64,000 bases of DNA from Fibrella aquatilis (GCF_017353255.1 NZ_JAFMYU010000002.1:398897-462896); one strand, 5' to 3'. Positions 24,596 to 34,278 are shown, counted from the stretch's first letter. Numbers and translations are program-made. Notes: a model not told the origin generated them from the letters alone.

Positions 24596-24788
24596 AACGT
24601 CTAAGGGCCAAAGTTGCTTCGCTTACTTAGCTTCTCATGTGTAAGGGACGTTTTTCATTCGTCTCTAAACCTATGGACAATCGTTCGCCCTCTTGCTCAT
24701 TTTTTTGGGGCATATGCTGCGCCGTCGGGTTAGTGATAGACACACCACAACGCGGCCTTTTGTTGCGCTGGTAGTGGTCCCAAATCCT

Positions 24789-25946
24789 ATGATCTCACGT
24801 GAACAGTCGACGAAGCAAACGGCCTATACGGACCCCGAAGCACTGGCGGAGGTACTAGCCCATGTGGCCGACCTGGCTACCGAAACCGATACCGAAGGCG
24901 ATTTTCCGGAAGAGGCTTTCCAATTGCTGGCCCAGGCGGGTTTGCTGGCGGTGACCCTGCCCGGACAGCCGCTTGATCATACGCAGGGGCATACGGCCCA
25001 ACTGCTTACCCTGCTCAAGCGCGTAGGGTCGGCCAACCTGGCGGTGGGGCGCGTGTACGAAGGCCATATCAACGCCCTGCTGCTGGCGCAGCTCTTCGGC
25101 AATCCCGAACAACGCCAACAGTGGCATGCCGACGTGCGGCAACACCACCTTTTCAGCGTCTGGAACACCCAGGCCGACGACGGTATTCTGATTCATGAAC
25201 TCGGCGGCGGACGCTACGAACTGGAGGGCTACAAGACGTTTTGCTCCGGGGCCAACTGGGTTAGCCGACCGCTGGTAACGGGCGAACTAATGCGGCAGGG
25301 GCATAAATCGGGCTGGCAGATGTGCATTATCCCTACCGAACGGATAGCACCTCTGGAAGCTGACGCGCGTTTCTGGAAACCCCTAGGCATGCGGGCGTCG
25401 GCTAGTTTTAAGCTCAATTTTACGGGTATCGTTCTTGACGAAAGCGACCTGCTGGGCAAACCCGGTAACTACTTTCAGCAGCCTTATTTCAGCGGTGGGG
25501 CTATCCGGTTTGCTGCCGTGCAACTGGGTGGTGCTGAAGCCCTGCTGGAAGCTACGAGGTTGATGCTGCGGTCTATGGGGCGGGTCGATGACGTGTTTCA
25601 GCAAATGCGGCTGGCCGAAATGGCCTGCCAAATCGAGTCGGGTAATCTATGGCTGACCCAAGCCGGGGCTAACAATGATGCTTGGCTACACGACGGCACC
25701 GACCCGGCCAGGATTGTGGCCTATGCCAACATGACCCGCACCGCCATTGAGGCCATCTGTTTACGAGTAATGCACCTCTGCGAAAAGTCGGTGGGGGCGC
25801 GGGGCCTGCTGCGGCCATTGCCTTTTGAACGTATTCACCGCGACCTCACCATGTACCTCCGCCAACCTGCCCCCGACGCCACGCTGGTGGATATTGGCCG
25901 GTGGGTAGGTCACCAAACCACCGCCACCCATGACCTCTGGACCTAG
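24789..25946 (+). CDS. Acyl-CoA dehydrogenase family protein
   Basis: A 385-residue flavoprotein of the acyl-CoA dehydrogenase superfamily: N-terminal helical domain ('FPEEAFQLLAQAGLLAVTLP'), central barrel ('KTFCSGANWVSRPLVT', 'WKPLGMRASASFKLNF') and C-terminal helical domain ('AVQLGGAEALLEATR'). The catalytic-base glutamate position is unclear. It starts a three-gene run with the PIG-L deacetylase (17-bp overlap) and the methyltransferase (4-bp overlap), so all three should be co-translated. I recall this combination with a glycosyltransferase in other bacteria, with no known product. The start at 24789 is chosen as the upstream frame has no family sequence. Confidence 0.85.
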   Translation: MISREQSTKQTAYTDPEALAEVLAHVADLATETDTEGDFPEEAFQLLAQAGLLAVTLPGQPLDHTQGHTAQLLTLLKRVGSANLAVGRVYEGHINALLLAQLFGNPEQRQQWHADVRQHHLFSVWNTQADDGILIHELGGGRYELEGYKTFCSGANWVSRPLVTGELMRQGHKSGWQMCIIPTERIAPLEADARFWKPLGMRASASFKLNFTGIVLDESDLLGKPGNYFQQPYFSGGAIRFAAVQLGGAEALLEATRLMLRSMGRVDDVFQQMRLAEMACQIESGNLWLTQAGANNDAWLHDGTDPARIVAYANMTRTAIEAICLRVMHLCEKSVGARGLLRPLPFERIHRDLTMYLRQPAPDATLVDIGRWVGHQTTATHDLWT

Positions 25947-26700
25947 CCAACTACCCCCCAGCCTGGCCAGTTTTTTGCGCGAAGATCCCGTGCCGCTCGA
26001 TGCCCGGTCGCTGGACCGTACGCTGGTGCTGGCCCCCCACCCCGACGATGAATCGTTGGGGTGCGGCGGTACACTGGCTTTGCTCCGCAAAGCGGGCTAT
26101 CCCGTGCACGTGGTGTTTGTAAGCAACGGCACCCTGTCGCACCCCAATTCGCCCAGCTACCCCCCCGACCGTCTGCGCGACCTGCGCGAAACCGAAGCTA
26201 TTCGGGCACTGGACGTGTTGGGTGTTCCGGCAGGCCAAACCACGTTCATGCGCCTGCCTGACCGGCATGTACCCCTGCCCGATAATGCCGATTTCGGCAA
26301 AGCGCTAGATGCGTTAATGGCTGTTATTCAACAATTTAAGCCATCTACAGTGTTGGTGCCCTATGAGCGCGACCCGCACCCCGACCATCGCGCAACCTAC
26401 GCGTTGTTGCAGGCAGCGGTAGCGCGTTTGGCCCAGCCGGAAAAGCCCCGCGTGCTCGAATACCTAATCTGGCTTTGGGAACTGGGCCGTCCCGACGACC
26501 TGCCCAAACCCGGCGAACGGCTGGTGTTGCAGGTGGCTATCGACAGCGTAATGCCGCTGAAAAAACGGGCCATCGACGCCCACCAGTCGCAGGTAACGCG
26601 GATGATCGACGACGACCCCACGGCTTTTTACCTTTCGCCCGAACTGTTGGGCCACTTCGACACACCCTACGAGCTTTTCGTGGAAAAATCACCCGTATGA
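25930..26700 (+). CDS. PIG-L family N-deacetylase
   Basis: A 256-residue zinc-dependent deacetylase of the LmbE/PIG-L family, acting on N-acetylated sugars or glycolipid precursors. The zinc motif is HPDD at residues 37-40 ('LAPHPDDESLGCGGTLALL'), with 'ERDPHPDHRATYALLQAA' giving the third ligand. It overlaps the acyl-CoA dehydrogenase gene by 17 bp and shares ATGA with the methyltransferase start. In this setting it may work on a glycosylated or acylated metabolite; the substrate is not predictable. Confidence 0.92.
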   Translation: MTSGPSQLPPSLASFLREDPVPLDARSLDRTLVLAPHPDDESLGCGGTLALLRKAGYPVHVVFVSNGTLSHPNSPSYPPDRLRDLRETEAIRALDVLGVPAGQTTFMRLPDRHVPLPDNADFGKALDALMAVIQQFKPSTVLVPYERDPHPDHRATYALLQAAVARLAQPEKPRVLEYLIWLWELGRPDDLPKPGERLVLQVAIDSVMPLKKRAIDAHQSQVTRMIDDDPTAFYLSPELLGHFDTPYELFVEKSPV

Positions 26701-27287
26701 ACACCCCCAAAGACACCCTCACGCCCGACTACTTTGACGCCGTTTATCGCGCCAACGAAGACCCCTGGCAGTTTGCCAGCAGCCCCTACGAGCGCGATAA
26801 ATATGCCGCTACGGTGGCTGCGCTGCCCAAAGCAGTCTACGATTCGGCTTTTGAAATAGGCTGTTCCATTGGCGTTCTCACTCAACAGATGGCCCCCCGT
26901 TGCCGCCAGTTACTGGCCGTCGATGTGAACGAAGCGGCGTTGAAGCAGGCCCGGCAGCGGCTGGCCGGTCAGCCCCAGGTACGCTTTGCCCAAATGGTGC
27001 TGCCCGGCGAATTCCCCGACGAGATGTTCGACCTGATTTTGCTCTCGGAAGTGGGGTACTACTGGTCGATGGATGACTTGCTGAAAGCACAAGCGAAAAT
27101 CATTGCCCACCTCCGGCCCGGCGGCCATTTGCTGCTAGTGCATTGGACGCCCCCCGTACATGATTATCCCCTCACCGGCGATGAAGTACACGAGGCGTTT
27201 ATGGTTAAAACTGGCCCCGGTCAGCCCCTGCGCCACCTGCTGCACCAACGACATGAAACCTACCGATTAGATTTGTTTGCTGCGTAA
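26697..27287 (+). CDS. NodS-like SAM-dependent methyltransferase
   Basis: A 196-residue class I methyltransferase. Motif I is 'FEIGCSIGVLTQQMA' (around residue 50) and the following acidic residue is in 'LLAVDVNEAALKQAR'. 'DPWQFASSPYERDKYAATVAAL' near the N-terminus is the signature of the NodS-like subfamily, which includes N-methyltransferases of chitooligosaccharide Nod factors. The start ATG at 26697 overlaps the deacetylase stop (ATGA). Deacetylation followed by N-methylation would parallel NodB/NodS logic, which is inference only. Its 3' end overlaps the convergent glycosyltransferase by 21 bp. Confidence 0.87.
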   Translation: MNTPKDTLTPDYFDAVYRANEDPWQFASSPYERDKYAATVAALPKAVYDSAFEIGCSIGVLTQQMAPRCRQLLAVDVNEAALKQARQRLAGQPQVRFAQMVLPGEFPDEMFDLILLSEVGYYWSMDDLLKAQAKIIAHLRPGGHLLLVHWTPPVHDYPLTGDEVHEAFMVKTGPGQPLRHLLHQRHETYRLDLFAA

Positions 27288-28418
27288 TGTGGCAATAGCT
27301 TCAATAATGGGTACGCAGGGTAGAGGCTGGGTTTCGGAGTAAAGGGTAAACTGGTTTTCGGCTATTTCCCAAAATTGACCGAAGTAGGTGCTGGTGGCCA
27401 TCTGCGCCAGTAACCACCCCGCCGAAACGCCCAACTGCGAGGCAGCGGGGCGTAATTGGGCCATGCAGTTGGCGTCGAACCGGTGTGCCCAGGCTTGTCG
27501 CAACTGGTGCCGCAACTGAAACCGTGCCAGCGACCGCGATGGGTTCTCTACTTGCTGACACTGCCCCGCGCTACGCTGGCAGGCCCACTGCTGTAACTGC
27601 CACGACAAGCCTACCTCGACGCGCCCCTGCAACCGCGCCGACGTATAGACGCGCACAGCAGGACTACGGCGCACTTTGGCGTCGATCCGGCACAGGGCTT
27701 TCACCAGGGCGTCGTCTTCCAGGTACCGCACCACCGGCAGTCGGCCCGCCCGGATGTAGGCCTGACACGTAACGGCCAGACTAGCCCCAAAATGCTGAAA
27801 ATGCCGCGGCCAGGGGTCGTAGGGGCAGGGGTCTATACGGGCCTCGGCTTGGGCCAGCAGGTGCCGGTAGGTGGCATCGCGCAGGTGCGGCAGGCGGGCG
27901 GGGCCATCTTCACGGTGGGTGAGGATACGCCCCCCCACGGCATCGGCCCCCGCGTCGATTTCTCGAATAATCTGACTAATCCATTGATCATCAACCAGCG
28001 TGTCGCCATCTGTGGAGGCTATGATACTCCGCGAATGGCCCGCCAGCAGCAGCCGTCGGCAGGCTTCGTCCATCAATAGCCGCCGTACGGTGCCAATGTG
28101 AGCCCGTTCAGCGCCGAGCTGGATGTTGGCCACGTGCAAGGCAAAATTGGGATGTTGTCGTTGGTAGCGTTGCACACAGGCGAAGGAGTCGTCGGTACAG
28201 TTGTTGGTCAGCACCAGCACCTCATACAGCGTTGGGTCGAGGGGGTGTCCTGAACAGGTCAGCTGGTTACGGAGGGCATCGAGCGTGTGGGCAATAATGG
28301 CCGATTCGTTCCGCACCGGCACCACCACCGAGACACGCAGATTGGGGCTGGGGGGTAAGGCAAACAGGTAGTCGGCAGGGGTGCCATCATCGGCAAGAGT
28401 TCTGTATTCGGCCAGCAT
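27267..28418 (-). CDS. Family 2 glycosyltransferase
   Basis: A 383-residue GT-A-fold glycosyltransferase. 'RVSVVVPVRNESAIIAHTLDAL' opens the nucleotide-sugar domain, and 'IASTDGDTLVDDQWI' holds the DxD metal motif. 'YLEDDALVKAL' holds the ED/catalytic-base region. No membrane segments are evident, so it is a cytosolic enzyme. It is convergent with the deacetylase/methyltransferase run, overlapping by 21 bp, and completes the four-gene cluster that I recall from other genomes. Sugar and acceptor are unknown. Confidence 0.88.
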   Translation of the reverse strand: MLAEYRTLADDGTPADYLFALPPSPNLRVSVVVPVRNESAIIAHTLDALRNQLTCSGHPLDPTLYEVLVLTNNCTDDSFACVQRYQRQHPNFALHVANIQLGAERAHIGTVRRLLMDEACRRLLLAGHSRSIIASTDGDTLVDDQWISQIIREIDAGADAVGGRILTHREDGPARLPHLRDATYRHLLAQAEARIDPCPYDPWPRHFQHFGASLAVTCQAYIRAGRLPVVRYLEDDALVKALCRIDAKVRRSPAVRVYTSARLQGRVEVGLSWQLQQWACQRSAGQCQQVENPSRSLARFQLRHQLRQAWAHRFDANCMAQLRPAASQLGVSAGWLLAQMATSTYFGQFWEIAENQFTLYSETQPLPCVPIIEAIATLRSKQI

Positions 28419-28580
28419 GGGTCATCACCACCAGGCGGGCTACTAAATCAACCCGGTGTTGTAGTCCGAACCTGGATATACGTCTATTGTTGGCATAATC
28501 TGATTGAACAGAACAGAGCATCGCGGGTGCGTTAGGCTATCTAGTTGATAAAGGGTAGGTTGCGTTATCGTACTCTGTCT

Positions 28581-30038
28581 ATGCCTGCCCCCGTTGCCAC
28601 CCGCCACCGGCCATTACTCTTTATTGTTGGCCTATTTTTTCTTTATTTCAGTAACGGTAGTCACGCCTGGGCTGTGGCCCCGTGGGTAGCGCTGCCCTGT
28701 CTGCTGCTCGTCACCCGGACACTGCGTCCCTGGGCAACCTACGTGCTGATGGCCGTTTCGTTTGGCGTAGTTACACAGGCATCGCTCTGGCATTTTGCCA
28801 CACAAGATGCCCGCCAGCTATTGCATTACGTTCCGTTGGCGGCTGGGCTGCTGTTTGGCCTGCCCTACGCCCTCGATACGGCTGCTTTTGGTCGAAAGAA
28901 GCCTCCGGGCTGGCAAACGCTGGTGTTTCCGCTGGCTTACACCTGCCTCGAATTTGCCGTGGGTTCGCTCAATCCATATGGCACCATGGGTATGCTGCCC
29001 TATTCGCAGTTGGGGTTTTTGGCGCTGGCGCAACTGGCCTCGGTCACGGGCATCTGGGGCATCACGTTTCTGCTCACCTGGTTTGGGTCGGTGGTAGCTT
29101 ATGAGGCGGCGCAGTACCTGGCCAAAGGCCACCTGGGGCAAGTGGGAGCTGTTTATCTGGCTTTTTTTGGCGTAGTGGTATTGTTTGGCAGCTGGCGGCT
29201 GTCGCAGAAAAACCCGCCTGGTGGTGCCCGCGTAGCCAGTCTTCACGTGCAGGACCGGGCCGGGCTGAGCCGTTTATGGACCCTGCGCCAAACAAACCCC
29301 GCCGCCTTCCGCGTCACCTCCGACAGTGTGATTCACCAGCTGCTACTGGCTACCCGCCAACAGGCGCAGGCGGGCGCACAGGTGGTGGTCTGGAGCGAAG
29401 TGTCGCCCCCCATCTATGCCGCCGACGAACCCCGCCTGCTCGACTCGCTCAAGCGGCTAACGCGCGAAACGGGCGTCATGTTGGTGGCCAGCCCGTACGT
29501 CTACGAAACGGCGCCCAAAAAAGACCAGAATAAGCTCTGGCTGATCGACCCGGCGGGGAACCTGGTGTTTACCCACCTGAAATACGGCGGCAACATCATT
29601 GAAGGCTGTGAGCAGGGCAATGGACAGCTACAGGCTGCCAACACGCCCCTGGGCAAGGTGTCGGCGGTGATTTGCTGGGATGGCGATTTCCCCCACGCCA
29701 TGCGGCAGGTGTCCAAACTGGATGCCGGTCTGCTGCTCATCCCCGCCGCCGACTGGCAGGCTATTGATCCCCTGCACACGATGGTGGCGCAGTTTCGGGG
29801 CATCGAAAATGGCTGTTCGGTGGTGCGCCAAACGCTGTCGGGGCGGTCGGTTATGGCCGATCCCTACGGGCGGGTCATTACGCAGATGGACCACTTCGCC
29901 ACCACTCGCTGGTTCATGCAGGGGCAACTACCCACGCAGCGCATCCCCACCCTCTACGGCCTCCTCGGCGACTGGTTTGCCTGGCTGTGCGTGGCGGGGT
30001 TGGCGTTGGTGGTGTGGTTATCTTACAAAATATACTGA
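28581..30038 (+). CDS. Apolipoprotein N-acyltransferase-like membrane carbon-nitrogen hydrolase
   Basis: 485 residues: about six N-terminal membrane segments up to residue 200, then a nitrilase-fold domain. The Glu-Lys-Cys triad is visible as E in 'VVWSEVSPP', K in 'THLKYGGN' and C in 'VICWDGDFP', and a last membrane helix closes the protein. This is the layout of Lnt, which N-acylates outer-membrane lipoproteins. Similarity to canonical Lnt appears moderate, so a paralogue with another acyl acceptor is possible. The ATG at 28581 gives a normal start. Its end overlaps the convergent hslU by 16 bp. Confidence 0.82.
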   Translation: MPAPVATRHRPLLFIVGLFFLYFSNGSHAWAVAPWVALPCLLLVTRTLRPWATYVLMAVSFGVVTQASLWHFATQDARQLLHYVPLAAGLLFGLPYALDTAAFGRKKPPGWQTLVFPLAYTCLEFAVGSLNPYGTMGMLPYSQLGFLALAQLASVTGIWGITFLLTWFGSVVAYEAAQYLAKGHLGQVGAVYLAFFGVVVLFGSWRLSQKNPPGGARVASLHVQDRAGLSRLWTLRQTNPAAFRVTSDSVIHQLLLATRQQAQAGAQVVVWSEVSPPIYAADEPRLLDSLKRLTRETGVMLVASPYVYETAPKKDQNKLWLIDPAGNLVFTHLKYGGNIIEGCEQGNGQLQAANTPLGKVSAVICWDGDFPHAMRQVSKLDAGLLLIPAADWQAIDPLHTMVAQFRGIENGCSVVRQTLSGRSVMADPYGRVITQMDHFATTRWFMQGQLPTQRIPTLYGLLGDWFAWLCVAGLALVVWLSYKIY

Positions 30039-31450
30039 CTCAGATCGCGGTTTTTCACCATGCCGTTGAGGCGTTCCTGCACCAGTGTTCGCGTTACGCT
30101 GACGGTTGAGCCGCTGAGAATGGTGTCGGGGATGTCGAACATAAACTCGTTGAGCAGCTGGCTGAGTACCGTTTGCAGGCGGCGCGCACCGATGTTCTCT
30201 ACCTCGGCGTTTACCTCGAAAGCGATTTTGGCCAGTTCGCGCAGGGCTTCGTCGTCAAAGTTGAGCGTGACGCCTTCGGCCATAAGCATGGCCTCATATT
30301 GCTTGGTGAGGGCATTGCGGGGTTCTTTCAGGATCTGGTAGAAATCGTCTTCCGACAGGCTCTGTAGCTCCACCCGGATCGGGAAACGGCCCTGCAATTC
30401 GGGAATCAAATCGCTGGGTTTCGAAACGTGAAACGCCCCTGCCGCCACAAACAGAATATGGTCGGTCTGGATGACGCCGTATTTGGTATTCACCGACGAG
30501 CCTTCTACGATGGGTAACAAATCGCGCTGCACGCCCTCGCGGCTCACGTCGGGGCCACCCCCGCCGCCGCTCCGGTTGGTGGCGATCTTGTCGATTTCGT
30601 CAATGAAAATAATGCCCGAATCCTGCGCTTTGCGGATGGCTTCCTCCTTCACCTCGTCCATGTCGATGAGCTTGGCGGCTTCTTCTTCCAGCAAAATCTT
30701 GCGCGCTTCGGCAATGGTCACCTTGCGCTTTTTACCCTTTTTGGGCATCATGCCGCCAATCATTTCCTGGATATTCATCATCGACAGCTCATCGATAGAG
30801 CCGCCCATGACGCCAATGCTGGGCGTTGAGTTCTGATGCACGTCGATGTCTACCTTCCGGTCGTCGAGTTCACCTGACTGGATTTTCTTCCGAAACCGTT
30901 CGCGGGTACGCTCGTTGAGTTCGGCGTCTGAATCGGGTATGGCATCAATAACGGCCTCACCATCAGGTTGTTCCTGGTGGTCGAAGCCCAGGTGATTACC
31001 ACCTGTCACGCTGGGATTTTTCACGGGCGGAATCAGCATGTCGAGGATCATGTCTTCCACGATCTGCTGCGCCCGAATCTGCACGGCCTCTTTTTTTGCC
31101 GCCCGCACCATGTTCACCGCCTGCTCGACCAGGTCGCGCACCATACTCTCTACGTCGCGGCCCACGTAGCCTACTTCGGTAAATTTCGACGCTTCTACTT
31201 TTACAAAAGGCGCGTCGGCGAGTTTGGCCAGGCGGCGGGCAATCTCGGTTTTGCCCACGCCCGTGGCCCCAATCATGAGAATGTTGTTGGGCGTAATCTC
31301 GCGCTGCATGTCGGCGGGGGCATTCATCCGCCGCCAGCGGTTGCGCAGGGCAATGGCCACGTTGCGCTTGGCCTCGTGCTGGCCGATGATATATTGATCC
31401 AATTCGGCAACAATCTGCCGGGGGGTTAGGTCACGAACGGTTGAAGGCAT
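30023..31450 (-). CDS. hslU: ATP-dependent protease ATPase subunit HslU
   Basis: A 475-residue AAA+ unfoldase of the HslUV (ClpYQ) protease. It begins 'LTPRQIVAELDQYIIGQHEAKRNVAIALRNRWRR', has Walker A 'GATGVGKTEIARRLA', Walker B 'GIIFIDEIDK', the I domain with 'KKGKKRKVTIAEA', and the C-terminal 'ARRLQTVLSQLLNEFMF'. Residues ending ...LSQYIL provide the C-terminal tail that activates HslV. The partner hslV is not in this window. The ATG at 31448-31450 is chosen; one at 31484-31486 is also possible. Confidence 0.96.
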   Translation of the reverse strand: MPSTVRDLTPRQIVAELDQYIIGQHEAKRNVAIALRNRWRRMNAPADMQREITPNNILMIGATGVGKTEIARRLAKLADAPFVKVEASKFTEVGYVGRDVESMVRDLVEQAVNMVRAAKKEAVQIRAQQIVEDMILDMLIPPVKNPSVTGGNHLGFDHQEQPDGEAVIDAIPDSDAELNERTRERFRKKIQSGELDDRKVDIDVHQNSTPSIGVMGGSIDELSMMNIQEMIGGMMPKKGKKRKVTIAEARKILLEEEAAKLIDMDEVKEEAIRKAQDSGIIFIDEIDKIATNRSGGGGGPDVSREGVQRDLLPIVEGSSVNTKYGVIQTDHILFVAAGAFHVSKPSDLIPELQGRFPIRVELQSLSEDDFYQILKEPRNALTKQYEAMLMAEGVTLNFDDEALRELAKIAFEVNAEVENIGARRLQTVLSQLLNEFMFDIPDTILSGSTVSVTRTLVQERLNGMVKNRDLSQYIL

Positions 31451-31519
31451 GCTAGCTAGGGAAGTGGGAAGGGGTTGCATTCCCATATCAAAGTAACACA
31501 GTTATCGGGGAACAGTTAA

Positions 31520-31622
31520 TAATGTACAATGAACAATGTATAATGAACAATGGCTTCGCCGGTCCGTCTCTGAGTGTAAAGCGCGAGGCTGTTGTACATT
31601 GTACATTGTTCATTGTACATTA
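31520..31622. repeat. 31-bp inverted repeat in the hslU/SRAP divergent region
   Basis: Arms 31520-31550 and 31592-31622 pair over 31 bp with two mismatches. They are built of taatgtacaatgaacaatg words. The loop contains a second stem (ggcttcgc / gcgaggc). The dispersed 20-mer follows at 31629-31648. The element lies between divergent genes, so it cannot act simply as a terminator for either. Confidence 0.85.
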
Positions 31623-31663
31623 TACATTACGGTCCGCCGCTGCGGTTTATCCCCTACCAGCCC

Positions 31664-32392
31664 ATGTGTTACCACACTTCCCTTGCCGTTGATGCGGCTG
31701 AACTCGAGACGCGGTTTAGCGCTGCCATGCCCGAAGGCCTCCATACGGGGCCGCAATACCACGTCAACGCCTATGCGTTTCCGCGCTACCCGATCATCAC
31801 GCGGCAGCAGCCCGATGCCTTTCAGGGTATCCGCTGGGGACTGATTCCGCACTGGGTGAAGTCGAAAACCGATGCCGACAAGCTGCGGGCGCAAACGATC
31901 AATGCCCGGTCGGAGACGATCTACGAAAAACCATCGTACCGGCAGGCAGCAGGGCGGGGCCAACGCTGCCTGATTCCGATCACGGGCTTTTTTGAGTGGC
32001 ATACCGACGAGCGAAAACAGAAGTACCCGTTTTATATCAACACCACCAACCAGCCCATTGCCAGTATAGCCGGACTCTGGGACGATTGGGCCGACCCCGA
32101 AACCGGCGAGGTGCTAACCACGTTTTCGCTGCTCACCACTGATGCCAACTCCCTGCTGGCGACCATTCATAATACCAAAAAACGGCAACCCTGCGTGCTC
32201 ACCCGCGACCAGGAACACGCCTGGCTGCACGAAAACCTGACCGAAAAAGAAGCCATTCAGTTGTTGCACGAGATATATCCGGCCAACCAAATGCACAGCC
32301 ACACCATCAGCAAACTGATTACCTCCCGCACCGAAGACAGCAACGTGCCCGGCGTACTGGCCCCGCAAACGTATCCGGATTTGGCGATGTAG
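31664..32392 (+). CDS. SRAP family protein (HMCES/YedK), abasic-site DNA shield
   Basis: A 242-residue SOS-response-associated peptidase-fold protein. The catalytic cysteine is residue 2, exposed after Met removal, and forms a thiazolidine crosslink with abasic sites in single-stranded DNA. N80 and 'NARSET' (80-85), E111 in 'TGFFEW', and the His in 'MHSHTIS' complete the active site. The start at 31664 is required by this mechanism since Cys must follow Met; upstream in-frame starts would destroy it and run through repeat DNA. Confidence 0.95.
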   Translation: MCYHTSLAVDAAELETRFSAAMPEGLHTGPQYHVNAYAFPRYPIITRQQPDAFQGIRWGLIPHWVKSKTDADKLRAQTINARSETIYEKPSYRQAAGRGQRCLIPITGFFEWHTDERKQKYPFYINTTNQPIASIAGLWDDWADPETGEVLTTFSLLTTDANSLLATIHNTKKRQPCVLTRDQEHAWLHENLTEKEAIQLLHEIYPANQMHSHTISKLITSRTEDSNVPGVLAPQTYPDLAM

Positions 32393-32442
32393 CGTTGGCT
32401 TTTTCTGATAAAAAGTAGGGCTATTTGCTTTATTTTTGTTCT

Positions 32443-33042
32443 ATGCCTGCCATCAAGCCTATCGCACCCTTCAGCACGTCTGCCCGCACAGATGAGCAAT
32501 TGGTGCTGGCCTTGCAACAGGGTGACCGGCAGGCGTTTGCCGAACTATATGACCGGTATTGGGCCGACCTGTTTCAACTGGCAGCCCGCAAACTGGCCTC
32601 GCCCGAACTGGCCGAGGAACTGGTACAGGACCTGTTTATCAGCCTCTGGCAACGGCGCGAAACGCTGGTTATCACGCAGGTAAACCGCTACTTATTTTCA
32701 GCCCTGAAATTCTCGGTTATTGACCACATCCGTACGCAGCAGGTGCATGAGCGGTTTGTGGATCATTACCTGACCATCACCAGTCCCACCACCGAACCCG
32801 AAGATGCGCTGGCCCTTCAGGACCTGACCCGGTCTATTGAACAGGGGCTACAAACGCTGCCCTCCACCACGCAGCAGGTGTTTCGCCTCAGCCGGTTCGA
32901 GCACCTCACTATCCCCGAAATTGCTGCCCGACTGGGCGTGTCGGAGAAGGTAGTGGAATACCACCTGGGCAATGCACTGCGGGCCATGCGTCGCCACCTT
33001 CGTACCTACGGCGTTGCGCTGGCGGTATGGTGGGCGTGGTAA
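32443..33042 (+). CDS. ECF RNA polymerase sigma factor (FecI-like)
   Basis: A 199-residue sigma-70 family ECF factor. Region 2 is 'DRQAFAELYDRYWADLFQLA...LVQDLFISLWQRR', and region 4 is 'LPSTTQQVFRLSRFEHLTIPEIAARLGVSEKVVEYHLGNALRAMRRHL'. It is followed by an anti-sigma FecR gene and an STN-TonB receptor, the standard cell-surface signalling trio, so it probably directs transcription of the receptor when the ligand binds. A TATTTTTG box lies at 32431-32438, only 4 bp before the ATG, which would make the transcript nearly leaderless; this is tentative. Confidence 0.92.
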   Translation: MPAIKPIAPFSTSARTDEQLVLALQQGDRQAFAELYDRYWADLFQLAARKLASPELAEELVQDLFISLWQRRETLVITQVNRYLFSALKFSVIDHIRTQQVHERFVDHYLTITSPTTEPEDALALQDLTRSIEQGLQTLPSTTQQVFRLSRFEHLTIPEIAARLGVSEKVVEYHLGNALRAMRRHLRTYGVALAVWWAW

Positions 33043-33186
33043 TGAGTATGGCTTTTTTCTAAGTAAAACCCCCACATTCTTACCAATTTATATAACTATT
33101 CAACGAATATTCTTTTTTATTTAGGGTCAACTCCCGTGCAGTTCGACTTGCTTGTATGAATGGCTACCCGCCATTTAGTCCATGCA

Positions 33187-34278
33187 ATGACGCAGTCACA
33201 ATTCAAACAACTCTTGCGCCGCTACCTCGACGGACAGGCTTCCGACGAGGAACTCCGCCTGATTGACCGGTGGTATGATTCGCTGAATGAATCGGTTACC
33301 TACCAGTTCTCCGCCGACGAACAAACCCGGATTAAAGCCCGGATGTGGGCCACTATCGACGCCCAAACCAGCGCAGAATTGCTGACCGAAACACCTATAC
33401 GGCCACTACATGATACGGTATCTGGCCAGAAACTGCTTTGGCGCAGACCGTTTGCCGTGGTTGCCGCAGCGATGGTGCTGCTGGTAGGCGGTTGGGTTGC
33501 CATTCGGGCATCCCGCGCGCTGGAAGAACCATTGGGGCCGTTCAAGGGTGAACTGGCCACGGTCTCGGCAGGCCTGATCGAGCGCACCAACACCACGAGC
33601 CACGCCCTCCGGCTGACCCTGACCGACGGGAGTTCGGTGGTGCTCACGCCCAACAGCGCCGTGCGTTACCCCGCCCGGTTTGCGCCCGACCACCGCGACG
33701 TGTACCTGACGGGCAGTGCCTTTTTCAGCGTGTCGAAAGACCCCCAACGGCCCTTCCGGGTATCGACAGAGCGGGTGGTGACTCAGGTGCTGGGTACGAG
33801 TTTCTGGATGAAAACCGCCCCCGACGCCGACCGTGTTGACGTCGATGTGATTACGGGTAAGGTGTCTGTATTCGCGCGTAAACCGGCCGCCGCCACCGCC
33901 ACGGCCAAGCAGGTTAGCCCCGGTGTGGTGCTCACGCCCAACCAGAAAGTGACCGTTTTTGGTGACGACCTCTGGCAAACGGGCCTCGTGGCCAAACCCG
34001 AACCCATCCGCCCCGACCAGCCCGATGCGCCCGCTCCTATGATCACGCTCACGTTTAACGAAGTGCCATTGCCCGCCGTGCTGAGCCGCCTTGGCGAGGT
34101 TTACGGTATCGATATGGACCTGGCTAATGCGGGTCTGTCGGCCTGCACCTTTTCGGGCAACATCAGCAACCTGCCCCTCTATACCCAACTCGAGCTTATC
34201 TGCCGCGCCGTTGGTGCCGACTACGCCGTTCGTGGCACGCGCATCCTCATCAGCGGAAAGGGATGTGGGCGGGACTGA
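33187..34278 (+). CDS. FecR family anti-sigma factor
   Basis: 363 residues: a cytoplasmic N-terminal domain ('FKQLLRRYLDGQASDEELRLIDRWY'), one membrane helix near residue 90 ('VVAAAMVLLVGGWVAIRA'), and a periplasmic FecR domain ('RLTLTDGSSVVLTPNSAVRYPARF', 'VYLTGSAFFSVSKDPQRPF'). The C-terminal part carries an extra STN-like segment ('LTFNEVPLPAVLSRLGEVYGIDMD') typical of Bacteroidota FecR proteins. It relays the signal from the TonB receptor to the sigma factor. The start at 33187 is chosen over 33160 by the family N-terminus. Confidence 0.93.
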   Translation: MTQSQFKQLLRRYLDGQASDEELRLIDRWYDSLNESVTYQFSADEQTRIKARMWATIDAQTSAELLTETPIRPLHDTVSGQKLLWRRPFAVVAAAMVLLVGGWVAIRASRALEEPLGPFKGELATVSAGLIERTNTTSHALRLTLTDGSSVVLTPNSAVRYPARFAPDHRDVYLTGSAFFSVSKDPQRPFRVSTERVVTQVLGTSFWMKTAPDADRVDVDVITGKVSVFARKPAAATATAKQVSPGVVLTPNQKVTVFGDDLWQTGLVAKPEPIRPDQPDAPAPMITLTFNEVPLPAVLSRLGEVYGIDMDLANAGLSACTFSGNISNLPLYTQLELICRAVGADYAVRGTRILISGKGCGRD

